Source of the DNA: Parapristionchus giblindavisi
Taxonomy: Eukaryota; Nematoda; Chromadorea; Rhabditida; Diplogasteridae
Length of the DNA stretch: 64,000 bases
Assembly: GCA_943737045.1 (NCBI GenBank)
Contig: CALSFV010000288.1
Location: 434,001-498,000, forward strand
Direction: 5' to 3'
Both the position numbers and the translations under genes were made by a program. Below the pieces are notes generated by a model, which saw nothing but the letters and a program-made list of their open reading frames with translations, was not told the DNA's origin and searched no databases. Of the stretch, positions 11,706 to 24,100 are shown one piece after another (the first letter of the stretch is position 1; the number at the start of each line of letters is the position of its first letter).

Positions 11706-12020
11706 TCATTTCTTGTCGCCTGATGGTGCTAAAATTAACAGACCAATGTTTCCGGTGTAGAATTTGATGGCGATCACGACTTTCTCGCAAACGGCCTCAT
11801 ATATCTCTTGTATACATTTCTTGATTCTCTTTGCTAGTTGACGGATGTATGCAGCACACGAGGCCAGCAAAAGGAACAAAGGATTGTCCCTCATATTGTC
11901 AGCCTCGGCTGCACAATACTCGTCCAAACTTGCTGACAGAGAAGAAATGTCAAGAAACTTATTGGTCTCGATTTCAGCACGGAGAGAGGAGGGGGAAACA
12001 TCAGGACCACGCTTTACCAT
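11706..12020 (-). pseudogene. Possible ORF1 remnant of a LINE
   Basis: A minus-strand frame of 104 aa starting MVKRGPDVSPSSLRAEIE, helical and Leu/Ala-rich with a basic KRIKKC patch. It is preceded on that strand by a pyrimidine-rich leader (12040-12240) like a LINE 5' UTR, and lies upstream in the same orientation as the ORF2 remnant. The link is inferred; the 700 bp between them do not join. Confidence 0.3.
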
Positions 12021-12416
12021 TGTAACAGAAAGATAGGCAGGCAGAGACCAGGAAGAGATACGAACGGTTTAAGGAGGGAAGCCTAGATAGAATCAATCAA
12101 TAACTAGGAAACAGAAGAGATAACACGAAAATAAACGGGGGAAAAACAAGATATAAGGGAGCTAAGGAAGAGGTCACCTCTCCACACGAGAGACAGAGAG
12201 GGAAGAGTAGAGTCTAATTTCCAACCGAACTGCGGTATAGTTCGTCATCATTACTTTTTGCAGACGAGTTTGATTCCCCCAAGAATAGTTTATTTCAACG
12301 TAATAATTCAATGCATATTTCCGGTTTAATTAAAATAAAGTCGAAAATAGCAGGCTCTTATTGTTTCTGCAACTTTTTTTCGCTAGTTACCCGTTTGCCT
12401 ATTTTGTTGTGATTTT

Positions 12417-12420
12417 ATTA

Positions 12421-12503
<83 letters not shown>
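12417..12503. repeat. (ATT)n microsatellite
   Basis: An almost perfect ATT/TTA trinucleotide run of about 85 bp with one change (TTACTATTAC) near the right end. Confidence 0.95.
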
Positions 12504-12507
<4 letters not shown>

Positions 12508-12691
12508 TACGGTCCATTCATTATGTCCTTGAAAGGATAAGCATATGTAAATACAGATAAATAAGCGGAACGATCAAATAACTAATGTAAAATGCATACA
12601 CAAGCACCCAATAGATTGTTTTGCCTTTGATATATTATTGTACTCTATGAGTCTAACATGTAATAACAAAAGTAGTTAAGTAATCAAATAT

Positions 12692-12806
12692 CACTTCAAA
12701 CCCGAGCTAATTTGAAACTCTCCGCATTGGCAATGTGCTCTTACTTTTTTGACAACGACAGAGTGTTGCCAGAGCGGAGAAAAAAAATGAACATGGGTGT
12801 TTTAGC
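12692..12806. repeat. Family 1 hairpin MITE
   Basis: Left arm CCCGAGCTAATTTGAAACTC, right core AGTGTTGCCAGAGCGGAGA; the right outer arm is degraded by an A-run. Confidence 0.75.
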
Positions 12807-12896
12807 TAACCGTTACGTTTCCTGAAATGATGACCACGTTATAATTTGTTTTTTATCTCATTTTTCCGTCTTTTGCTTGGAATAAAAAAATGTTAC

Positions 12897-13040
12897 ATAC
12901 ACACAGAAAGCGTAAACCACAGTACATAAGACCTGTGAAATGTTAGATTTTACACTTGTTTCGATAAAAATAACACAAAAATGATAAATATAACACTTCA
13001 AAGGACCTGTGTGCTATGGGTTACACTTTGTTCTCTGTGT
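12897..13040. repeat. Hairpin MITE with ACACAGAAA ends (family N)
   Basis: Ends ACACAGAAAGCGTAA and TTTGTTCTCTGTGTTT are inverted, and an inner pair AGGACCTGTG/TAAGACCTGTGAA repeats the pattern. Similar to the element at 56099. Confidence 0.5.
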
Positions 13041-13710
13041 TTAGCTTTGCTCTGCATGTTCTAAAGATTATATTGTTACAGTAATGTGTATGTGTATTTC
13101 TAGGTCTCTCCTTGGAACGCCTTTTCTTTGAGTTGTGATCAGAAAGTTGACGCTGTGGTGCAGAAAGAACGGAACAGATAATGAGATGTTGTCAGACATG
13201 CAGCTGAACTGTAGGGCGTTTGTGACGTGCCATACTATCTTCTCCTTAGTTAAAATGCTTCATCATCTCTCAAATTATTCTTATATCATTCTTTCTTAAA
13301 ATTCTATTACACTCTTTGCAAAATGCTGCATCACGTTGACATACGCAAAAATATTAGCCTAGCAAAATGTTGTGCATGCAAATAATTCATTAAAAACACT
13401 CGTATGTACTTATGGAAATATCTAATATTCTCTTTATAAGTAAATATCAAGCTATTTTAAAAGAACGCTCAAAACTTTTGATTTTCAAAACAAACTTCTA
13501 CGATTCCTTCTAAGTGGTACTGCTCGTTTTATATGATTTGAAAATAATTCCCCGAACTAATTGTGAAGAACTCGCAGGAGCTCACAGTAGCGTCAGTCAG
13601 GCTGCTCTTCAAAGTGCTGGATGCTCCACCCAAACTTCACTGTAGATCTTTCGATCGAACAGCCACTTCAAATGTGAGACAATATTTTTTAAACAATGAT
13701 AATATTTATA

Positions 13711-15717
13711 TTAAGAGGCATGCTCCCTAAGACTCGATCATATTCGACCACCCCCGGACACGTGCGCTAGCAATGGGAACTGGGGGTCCATACTTGGGTG
13801 TTAGGAGTGTCACCGGCCCTGATTACACAAAACAGCAGAAATTTCCTGTTTGTGCCCTCAGGCTATTAGAAAAATTAATTTAAGTGCAAAAACGTTTAAA
13901 AATCATAATTTCTCAAATTGTTGAGATAAATTCCAAATATCATTTGCGATGCGTCTAGGGTGCACAGAGCTTGCTAATTCACTATTAGCATCGAATGTGC
14001 GTTGATTCCTAAACCACTTTTTTTACTTAAAATTTTTGTTTTTTCGGACAAATTATTGCTTGTTGTAGATTGCTGCAAAGATTTCCGACCAGGTATTGTA
14101 GCCTAAGCAATTCTGCATTGATTTCACTTAAAACCGGGTTCTTCCCGTTAGACCATCTTGCCGAAATTTTCGCTCGAATTTCCGTCATCGATGGTTTTCC
14201 CGAACAAATGTATTTTCCAAACGTATTTTCCAAACGATTGGTGCGGAATTGTGGTCTACACAAGGTTTCGAAGTGAGGCCAGTCAAATGACACAAGAAGC
14301 CCATCACTTGGATCAATTTGAAAATTTCGATTTTCATGACCCGGGGGTCATGGTCTGAAAATTTTCAAAATTTCTCAAGTTTGAAATGTTTTCATTTCTG
14401 CGGCTTATTGTGAAGTATTGATGCTGTGAATAATATTTATCCAATGCTCAATGGCTGATCTATCCTTTCAACCATTTTTTTGAAAATTTTCATTCTGATT
14501 GCGTGCGAAAAATCAGAATTGTGTTTGAATCAGTTTCCAACTTGCTTTCTGTAACATTCTGTCATAGTACTATACAATATACATAATCAATATGAGAATT
14601 GTTCATTTTCGAAAATTCAGAAAATTAAATTTGAGTGCCTACTTTCACGGTAAATTTTTGAAATATTGCAGTTTGTCGACTCGAATGCTGCGACAATGAG
14701 CAAATGACAATGACAATGTGAAGTTTCACGATGAGTAAACATAGTAGAACTGAAATCCCGGCATTTGGCTCACTTTTGAAAAATCGATTTCCATGACCCC
14801 GGGTTCATGGCAAAAAAATTGAATTTTCGAAAATGAACGATTTTCAAATTGATTATGTATATTGTAAAGTACTATGACAGAATGTTACAGAAATCAAGTT
14901 GGAAACTGATTCAAACACAATTCTGATTTTTCGCACGCAATCAGAATGAAAATTTTCAAAAAATTGGTTGAAAGGATAGATCAGCCATTGAGCATTGGAT
15001 GAATATTATTCACATCATTGGTACTTCACAATAAGCCGCATAAATGAAAACATTTCAAACTTGAGAAATTTCGAAATTTTCGGACCATGACCCCCGGGTC
15101 ATGAAAATCGAAATTTTCAAATTGATCCAAGTGATGGGCTTCTTGTGTCATTTGACTGGCCTCACCTCGAAACTTTGTGTAGACCACAATTCCGCACCAA
15201 TCGTTTGGAAAATACGTTTGGAAAATACATTTGTTCGGGAAAACCATCGATGACGGAAATTCGAGCGAAAATTTCGGCAAGATGGTCTAACGGGAAGAAC
15301 CCGGTTTTAAGTGAAATCAATGCAGAATTGCTTAGGCTACAATACCTGGTCGGAAATCTTTGCAGCAATCTACAACAAGCAATAATTTGTCCGAAAAAAC
15401 AAAAATTTTAAGTAAAAAAAGTGGTTTAGGAATCAACGCACATTCGATGCTAATAGTGAATTAGCAAGCTCTGTGCACCCTAGACGCATCGCAAATGATA
15501 TTTGGAATTTATCTCAACAATTTGAGAAATTATGATTTTTAAACGTTTTTGCACTTAAATTAATTTTTCTAATAGCCTGAGGGCACAAACAGGAAATTTC
15601 TGCTGTTTTGTGTAATAAGGGCCGGTGACACTCCTAACACCCAAGTATGGACCCCCAGTTCCCATTGCTAGCGCACGTGTCCGGGGGTGGTCGAGTCTTA
15701 ATGACCATCTCTCTTAA
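13711..15717. mobile_element. Giant TTAA-flanked palindrome PA1
   Basis: About 2.0 kb of near-perfect inverted repeat: left arm 13711 to about 14635, loop of about 180 bp, right arm about 14818 to 15717. It starts TTAAGAGGCATGCTCCCTAA and ends CTCTTAA. The TTAA at each edge is consistent with a TTAA target duplication. No transposase frame; the 60-88 aa frames in the arms mirror each other and look incidental. It lies upstream of the first recognised exon of the SRH-like gene and is homologous to PA2 at 42096. Confidence 0.85.
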
Positions 15718-15760
15718 TTCCAATAATGATATTAAAATTATGCTTCCGATGATCCTTTAG

Positions 15761-18461
15761 ATTCTACGTGATCACAGGTCTTCTCAACCTTTCCTTATCT
15801 TCTTTATCAATGTACCTTCTGATATGTCATTCACCGCCATCAATGAAAGAGTACAGATACTACATCATGCAGATATTGGTTAGTTTTCTTTTCAATTTTT
15901 TTTAAATTAAAAAGTAATTTCAAAATGTTCATTTCACAAATTTTGCAGATAGTCTGTTCACTTATGGATTTGATGGCCCAGGTACGTTTTCGAAATATTT
16001 TTTCGGTCCAGTGGATGTCAACTTTCCACCATTATTCACATTTATCACATCTCAGATACATGTGCACTACATAACAGGGGTCATTCAGGCAGAAACGTTG
16101 TCTCTGTGTCCCATGAACAAATTTTTTAAATATTTTTAATACACCCCTGAGTCTGTATTTAAGAGTTGCACACATCCCCTTCCGCCAATTACCTCCAACC
16201 TGTTGTTCTTTTTGGTGAATGATAAATAAATAAATGTCGTTAATTCAGGTTTTCCAACCGATGCTCCTAATCCCGGTGCTGGCCGGATACTCGATGCTTC
16301 CATACAATTTCACGACGCAACAATCGCATTATGTTCTGGTCAGAGTTTGTTTTTTGTCGGGCTTAAAGAAACATGATTGCTACCTTCATCGGGTTTATTT
16401 ATTTCGATTTTTGCAGGGAAGTAAAATAATTTATATGAAAGTGGAGTCGAAGAAATTTATGTTGAATCAAAAAGTGCTACAAAGTGCTCTAAATTATTCT
16501 ATTTATCTAAATTACTATAGCTGTATAATTTTTGAAGATGTGTTGGATGATTTTGACCGTGAGTGCTCCATGCGCGATACTCGATGGATTTCTCTACAGG
16601 ACCAGGTGTATCAAACGCATCCTCCGCCCAGATAGAATTATTTTGAAGATTTGGGTAAGGTATTTGTTTTATGTTTCTAACTTCATAAGTTCCACTAATT
16701 ATCAATAAAATCATAAAACTATCAAGCTTGAAGTTCATTTTGAAGTTGAACAATATAATCGGCGGGATTTGATCTCATAAACTCAATGAAAAATAATATA
16801 AAAAGGTTAATGAAATTGACATTCTGCTGCCTGTTATAGAAACACTTCTCGAAACCGCGCTGCCTTAGCTAGTTTTGGTTCGCATGTTATACGTATAATG
16901 TAAATAGAGTACGCAGATATGACATTGCATGATTTATCTCACATGTATTATAATATTCACTACTTCAGAAACCGTTCACCGTTGTGTTTCACACTTTGGC
17001 TATTCTTCAAGTCGTCATACCGTGGCCACTATTCAATATTGATCGCGCAAACATGCGAGCGGAACTTGAACAAGTTGGTTATTCCGAATGTTTCCCTATT
17101 TTATTATCCATGACTGCAGACGTTCCCGCGTGTTATCCCATTGATGGAACATCCCACGTTTCTCCTGTACAGCTGGGACATGCACTGGACATTTCCTTAT
17201 TTTGTTTATTCGATGGCTTTTGGGCTGTTTTGCGTTCTTGCTGGATGCATCACATGCATTTTCAATATATACCGGTCAGTGCCACAGATATTCACGCTAG
17301 CCTTCCGAAATGCAGAGCGGTACACGTGCAGCGTTGCACAACGCGAGGCGTTTTTTTTTAATCAATGAACAATGATTTAATTTATTTCTGTAGTTGTGAT
17401 TAGTTTGCTGTTTAGTAGACTACACTGCCATAGTAATTTAAAAATTAGACGATAAATTTGAATTTACCGCGCTTTTCTTTCACGATATTTATATTTGAAA
17501 ATATTTGAAAAATTTGGAATTTTGGAAAAATTATTCAGACTTGAGAGCATTTTTTTACAATTTTCGGTTACTATGGCGTATTGTAGCCTCCCAAACAGCA
17601 AAGCGATCGCTGCCATAAACTTAATTTAACACCTTATTTATTGAGGAAAGTTTTCTCTTGTTTCAAAAAACTATTTGAGGATGACGAAATCGATTATAAG
17701 CAAGCGAACTAGGAGAATGCACGCGATGCTAACTAGACAGCTCATAATTCAAGTGAGTTGCATATATCGAGAACGAATTCAGACTCGTTACCTGTTTGAC
17801 GCGAGTTCGAAACCAATTGCAAAATTCCTTCAATTTTCAAAAAGCGCGCCTTTCCCTGCACCTTTCCCCGGCTTGATGGTTCGTTGATGTTTCTAGCGAT
17901 CAATAAGGTGAATCAGCATAAAATAAATAGTATACGGTATGTAGAATAACTTTTGCTACCTTTCTGTCTTCACAGTTTGTGCACGAAAATATTCGTGGGA
18001 TACCACCTTTAATCATGAGTTTCTGTGATAAAGCGTTCTTTTCACGGCTAAAGAAAATGAAATAAAATATATATTCATGTGAAAAAAACAATGAAAAGGC
18101 AAATCACAATGGTCCTAAAGTGATGGGAACTGTAACTTTCAACAAAAAAAACTTAAAACCATTGTGCTAACAATAAATAGAGAACACATAAAGTAAAATA
18201 TTAGAGAACGAGTTAACATACCAACCAATCTTCACTGTATCATTGGTTAGAAACAAATGGTCTATAGTTAATTGATAAGTCAAATATTTATTTCAGGCGT
18301 TCGTACCTCTTCTCTTTGTGTTCGTTCCGGATATCATCATCATGATGTCCACTTACTCCCTCAAACATTACGCAACCAATTGTGTGACATATACTTACTT
18401 ACTTATATGGGAATGGTCTAAATTCACATATCTCGATCATCACGAAAGTTACAGGGTTTAA
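15761..18461 (+). CDS. SRH-like (Str superfamily) serpentine chemoreceptor, partial or degenerate
   Basis: Phase-consistent exons: 15761-15878, 15949-15981, 16249-16338, 16969-17073, 17120-17274, 17680-17752, 18297-18461. They encode TM1 (FYVITGLLNLSLSSLSMYLL) followed by the family-like PPSMKEYRYYIMQ, TM2, TM4 (TVVFHTLAILQVVIPWPLF), TM5 (FPYFVYSMAFGLFCVLAGC), the intracellular-loop motif SKRTRRMHAMLTRQLIIQ and TM7 (AFVPLLFVFVPDIIIMM). These match the SRH/SRI style of nematode odorant receptors. No exon for TM3 is visible between 16339 and 16968, and the start exon, which must lie left of PA1, was not found. The 46-nt intron 17074-17119 is inferred because it restores frame. It may be a pseudogene or a gene with an unrecognised exon. 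Confidence 0.65.
16120..16233 (+). mobile_element. Retrotransposon 3' end (family R)
   Basis: Ends GATAAATAAATAAATG after a T/C-rich stretch, like the tail at 4925. It lies in intron 2 of the SRH-like gene, 15 bp before an acceptor. Confidence 0.5.
18003..18118 (+). repeat. Single arm of the TTAATCATGAG palindrome family
   Basis: TTAATCATGAGTTTCTGTGA and the following 100 bp match one arm of the inner palindrome at 34095-34411, without the facing arm. A solo, diverged remnant in the SRH-like intron. Confidence 0.6.
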
Positions 18462-18964
18462 TAAGAGGACTGCGCTGATTCCAAATCAGCTTTAAAACCT
18501 GCGAAATGTTTTTTTCTTACTTAGTTACTTAGTAGATCCCTATTTGCCGGCTAGTGCCGCGCGGGTCACATCCCTCCAGCTGCTTCTATCGATAGCGATT
18601 ACTACCTATAATGACCTAAAAAAATTCATACATAACAGTTTCAGCGATCGGTTTGCTCATAGTGGTACTCGGCTCCACACATTCGATTCTAAGCTGCGTT
18701 CTGACGATAGCTCTCCATGCACCCTACCGCAAGCAGGTTTTTTGCCGCTGAAACGATACTTTTTTTAAATTTTAAAATTCAGGTCAAAATATGGCTGGCA
18801 CCTATCCTGTGTTGCATCGCCGTCAAGAAAACCCCATGTGTCGTGACGTCGATGTCTAGAAACCCACCTTCTCGAGTTCAGAGATTATCATAGTGTTGTC
18901 GCGAAGATAGACCGACCAGACAGAACTACCCCTTTTCCCAAGAGTCGCCCTTACAAGATCCCAA

Positions 18965-19085
18965 ACTGCCATTGTACCCAAAACCCAAACCGATATCACT
19001 ATGTTATCGACGGACATCCATCGATCCCCTCATGTCATCCCGTTCCCTGTTATGCATACTATGATGGAATAAAGAATAAGAATAA
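18965..19085 (+). mobile_element. LINE-type 3' end (family Q)
   Basis: ACCGATATCACT, then CCCCTCATGTCATCCCG and the tail ATGATGGAATAAAGAATAAG; matches the inverted copy at 7290. Confidence 0.65.
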
Positions 19086-19099
19086 ATATAGAACAATAG

Positions 19100-19309
19100 T
19101 ATTGACCGTTTAAATTACACTTGTTTATTTGGTACGAGAGTAGCCAGCCACAGCCACAATGTGTTTCTATATTTAGAGAGACAGCACAAGTGAGATAGTA
19201 CGTAGATCAGAGAGAGTGGGAAGGAATGGAGGAAAAGTGGGAAGTTAATCGATAGTTCTTTCTCTGTTTAGCAGCCAGTAGCAAGGCAAGTACATTTTAT
19301 ACGGACTAT
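19100..19309 (+). repeat. 210-bp TIR MITE (family L), copy 1
   Basis: Ends TATTGACCGTTTAAATTACA and a right end TTTTATACGGACTATG; interior purine-rich (AGAGAG, GGAAGG). Two further copies lie at 24422 and 51580. Confidence 0.8.
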
Positions 19310-19780
19310 GTGAGGAATATGATCACGAATAACGTATTTCCAGTCCTAGTTTCTGACATTGATGTTGTACGCACTGCCAAATAAAGTTAAACAAAGTTTT
19401 GAAACACAGTTACTGCCTCTTTAAACATCGAAACATTTTCGCAATATTAATCCTTACAAACGAAATATCTGTTGGCTCACCTGCTGGGAGATATATAAAC
19501 CTTCCAACGATCCATCTTTCTCTATCTTTGTCCATTTTCCTCTCTATCAATCGCTCTCTCGGTGACTAGATCTCCGATTTTTCTCTTTTTTTCTAATATT
19601 TCATCCTCCTTTCTAAAATAAATGTAACATTAATGAAAGCATTAATATAACTGTGATGCTTTAAAACTGGACACAATTTTTCACACGAAACAAACAAAAC
19701 CATTATTTTGTTCCATACTATGCTCTATTGAAAGATGTTCACTTTAACTTTTTATCCGTCAATTCTACTTCCCTTTTTCA
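19310..19780. other. No gene seen
   Basis: A+T-rich spacer with a pyrimidine-rich CTCTATC stretch near 19540; no exon or repeat boundary supported. Confidence 0.4.
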
Positions 19781-19901
19781 TTAAAGGGAGCGTAACCTCA
19801 CTCAATGGTCTCTTCATTGCGCACACTATTTCTCTGTTCTCTAACAACGAGAGAGCATTGCGCGTCGAAGAGACCATTGAGTGAGGTTACGCTCCCTTTA
19901 A
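19781..19901. repeat. Near-perfect 121-bp TTAA hairpin (family 2), copy 1
   Basis: Arms TTAAAGGGAGCGTAACCTCA and the exact complement face each other across a loop around TCTGTTCTCTAACAACGAG. About 45 bp per arm pair nearly perfectly. Confidence 0.9.
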
Positions 19902-20827
19902 TGATGGTCGCTCATTTATAGTATCTTTTAGCCACGCCACAGATGTTCTGGTCCATTTTTCTTTGAAAACCAACCAAACGAAGACGCTTTTTGACTAGAA
20001 TTTCTGTGTTGAACTTGTATTTTTTCTGTTAAAATGAAGAGAGGACTGTGTTGCAACCACAGTAGCTGGTATTGTGATTGTGTGACAATATCCACCCCCA
20101 TTTCCACGTATTCCCCAACCTTCTCTATCATTAATCATTACACTCTATTATACACTCTTATCATCTCTCTGACCAATCAAATATCTCACCCACCACCTTC
20201 CCTAATCTGTTATCAGTTTTCACATTCAACAGTTTTTTTTTAGCCTTTAAGGTTGACAAGTCCGTGAAAGTTACTCAAAAACCTTACCTAATCCTTAACT
20301 AAGGCCTCACTTACGCTAACTAATAGAGCCAATAGCTAATAGTAAGTCGTTAATTCCTTTTCGTTCTTACATTCCCTACTGCCGTTCTAACTCGGATGAC
20401 TCAACAAACCATCTTCCCCGTTTCTGAATCACCTTTCCATTCCCCTTTTAGTGATTGTTGCCTGTCAGAATAGAATAGAATTTATTGTTAAACGTACACA
20501 AATAGTCGTTGAATGTCTGGCGCAACCTAGGCTCAGTGCTTTCGACGGTTTTCTGATTGTCTAGATCTACTTCCGATTAATTCAGGTATTAGAATAGATT
20601 CCTTCATGTACAGTGATTTCTCGCTCCATAGTTTTATTAGACTTTTGCCAAGTTCTTCCGAATACTTTTTTTCTCAATGATAATTGCATTTTGATAATAA
20701 TTAAGTGAGTATTCATAAAATCAATCGCACCGTCACGAATCATCTACGTTTCACGTCTAGTTTATTATTTCCCTATAATGAATGAACATCAGTGTGTTAT
20801 TAAGGCTATTTTCAAATAGAATATATA
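19902..20827. other. No gene seen
   Basis: Spacer containing an AATAGAATAGAATTTATTG tract at 20468, which may be a reversed retrotransposon tail. No splice-supported coding sequence. Confidence 0.4.
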
Positions 20828-20920
20828 TTCGAAAGCCTCTCGCAGTGCCCTCTCGTTTTCTTTGTTTACGAGAGAGTGTTGCCAGAGCGAAGAGCAAAAT
20901 TAGCTGGGTGTGTGCCTTGA
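20828..20920. repeat. Family 1 hairpin MITE
   Basis: Core CTCTCGTTTTCTTTGTTTAC and GAGAGAGTGTTGCCAGAGCG with a right outer arm GCTGGGTGTGTGCCTT; left outer arm eroded. Confidence 0.7.
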
Positions 20921-21175
20921 AATCTCATGCACTACTTCAAGTTACACTCCAGTAGCATTGTCTCAATGAAATAGCTCCTCCATGAGGCAAAATTCTTTTT
21001 TTTCGCTGGCGAAAATCATTATGAAGCCATTATTGCTGCGTTCCATCTTCCACTTCAATTTAACAGTATTCGACTCACCGTTAGCCACAATGTAAACTTA
21101 ATCGTCATAAAACTGCTATTTTAGAGCTTTAAAAATAATCAATAATTTAATTTAATTCATTTTTATTCAGTGGAG

Positions 21176-24100
21176 ATGAGTCAACCATTCTTAGAGAAGG
21201 TCTCCTTCGTAGACATCGACACTGTCCCCTATCACACAAATGGAAAGGTCACACGGAATCGAGAGGTAGACACATATAGTTATCGTAGTATTGATTCAAT
21301 TTTCGAATTTAACTGAAAAATTGTTATTGACTATTGAGTAGTTCTTGAGTGAAAATAGTTCTTGATCTTGAGAAAATTACAGGAAGAAAATGGCGGTATA
21401 GTTAATGTATCCAATGGTTCGCATCTATATCACAACACACAAAAATTTGAAATTTTGAAAAAGAAACAGATTGCAAATCACCATGGTTGTTTGACCGCTC
21501 GTGCACTGGTGTTTCTATTTTGGCCTTATCTCGCCTATAAATAGTTCTCTGACTCGTTGGCTTATGAGTGCTATGCGTCTGTCTATCAGAAATAGAACCA
21601 GCGATAAATTCGAATTGAATACGATACTATAGTATGAGTACATGTTTAAAGGGACACTCTGAGATATTTTGAAAATCTCTGGCCACATTCTCTCGCTTTC
21701 TTTGTCTTCGAGAGCGCGATACTAGAACGGATAATAAAATTAGCTCGATGTGTGCATTCAAAGAATATATTATAGCGCATGCTTCTAACTTTAGTTTTTG
21801 GTTTATTTAAAATACATTTAAAACACTTTCAAGAGTAGGTTTACTTTGTGCAGTGTTCTCAACTGATATGTACGAAATGCTGTAAAATTGAACCATACGA
21901 AGCTTTCACTGTCGTGCTTGTACGGTATATTGAAAGTTAGAGTAATCTTACTCAAAATCCACCACTAGCATTGTTATTATTAGAAACTACAGTATGAGTT
22001 CTTCCGCGTGAGAGTGAGATTTTTTTGAATTTTCAGTATGTTTACTCTCCCTTTAATGTTGAATTCAGGTTCCATCACAACGAAATACCATCTTTTCGTT
22101 ATCCACTTATCCGCACCTGCTCAGAATACGCTACAGTCGAGGCAATGGACGATTCGAACTCTACGAATTCGGGTTTGTTGCCTGTTGTTTCCAAGTATCT
22201 TGATATCGGTATATCTCACACAATGTCAATCATTCATTGATGTCGGAAGGAAAATGCATAGAGATCATAAGATCAGTTTTATCTGCCATCATAAGAATAA
22301 AGCATTAAAGGGTCACCACGAGCTAATTTGAACCTCTCCGCTCTGGCCACACTCTCTCACTTTGTTTGTCTGTGCGAGAGTGTAAATAAGCTTGGGGTTT
22401 ACCTTTATATGAGTTTTTTTCGAACGCTTTAACTGCTGTTTGGGACTTGGGAACTGTAACACATACAATCATTTATTTATTTTGTATATCATTATTTAAT
22501 TTTATTTTTATACTTGTATGCTTTAACTACTTCTATCAATGGTACAGTGCAGCGCACATACAATTTACCACTTTCACGTGATAGTATCTTGCAAAAGCTA
22601 TCGGACTATTATAGCATCATCGTGGTATAAACAGCCGCTAGTCTTTGGCCTATATGACGATCAACAGCCAATAATTATGGTTTCCACTTAGACCTGATCT
22701 GTTTTGTGCGGAGTTTATCTTCGAATGATGCGAGATTTTATAGGGACATTAACGTGACGAATTATCAAATTTATGTCGACAGCGGTTTGTCCCCGGAAAA
22801 TTTCGTATTATAGGCCATGACTCCGGTGAAAAAATCTAGCATATATATCCCAACCGCGACTGAAGAAAGAAATTATTATTATTATTTGTATTTGCAGGAA
22901 CACAGGATGGACTTTTATACAGGCACTAGAAGAACTAGGACTGTAAGTGCATACTTCTCGCAATTGAAATTTCAGTCACTTGTATTTGAATTTCAATCAT
23001 TTGCATTTTTATATCGTGTTCCGCCTATTCGCATAAAATTTCAAGTATTTCAAGGCAAATATTAGTATTTGTCACAAATTAAAATTTTACTGTTAGTACT
23101 TTGTTAATCATTGTTATTACATTATTAAATATATCACTACATTTAAACAATATTGCGAGCGGAAATATCGCATATCTGACTCTAATAAACCAAAAAAAAA
23201 TATTCAGATTGAGTCATTTCACCAACGTTTCCGACGACACCTGTCATTTCTATAATATCATGCCCGAAAAGATTCTGCGGTTGACGTATGAGGAAAACGA
23301 GTTCAAAGTCACGCAAAGTAATCAGGTATGGTCTTTGGTCTTTGGTCTTTGATCTTTGATCTTTGATGTTTAATTCCATAAATGAATAATTAGGAATTGA
23401 TGACAAGTGGAATAATTTTTACCGTTTGAAGATTTTCGAGGGCAACTCAAACTGGGAAAATATCTACACGTTTGGTGAGACACACTTCTTCACACCCTGG
23501 GAGAACGATAAGGTACTGAAGACTTAGTTAATGGCCTAGTGATAATATTGAACTTAGTTAAATATTTAGCGATAACTTACTAATTTATAGATTATTGATG
23601 TTATTATTGATTATTAGACTTATTGATGTTTTCCAGCCCAAGAACTTCAAGGAGTTCACGTCAGTCACTGAGGATGGCGATCGTGAGCGATATGCATGGC
23701 CCACCAGCGCACATAAGTTTCATCGGTAGGTTAAGAATGATGAAAGTTGTAGGAAAGTAATATATCTACGACGAATACCGAAATAGTCAAGAATACAGAG
23801 CTGACAATGAGAGAACTTTGGTACATTGCTTGTTTTTTTTTGCATTTCCTTGGCATATCTTCTATCAGAAGAAATGCCCACGAGACTAGGTCAACCTTGA
23901 GTCTAATCGGTATGACGTCACTAGCGTAGACAGAGGCATCCATAGTGTGAAATCTTATTTGTCGATAAAGAATTCATCTTCATGGGTGTAAACACTGACT
24001 ACTTCCTTACAATATGGAGCGACCCCTTTCGGAAGACAGTCTTCTATTATAGAATTACAAAAGTTTTGCACACACCGCGCCAAATGCCGAATTTAGTAAA

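Noticed and set aside
11706..12020. Host gene on the minus strand
   Set aside because: Position and orientation upstream of the LINE favour a LINE ORF1 remnant; kept only at low confidence.
14027..15411. Mirrored 88-aa open frames in both arms of PA1
   Set aside because: They arise because the two arms are inverted copies. The matching region of PA2 is shifted and broken, and there is no start or splice context.
13711..15717. Assembly artefact (inverted duplication) as sole explanation for the palindromes
   Set aside because: Arms differ by scattered substitutions, loops are unpaired, ends coincide with TTAA, and homologous copies occur at other loci. A misassembly would not give these.
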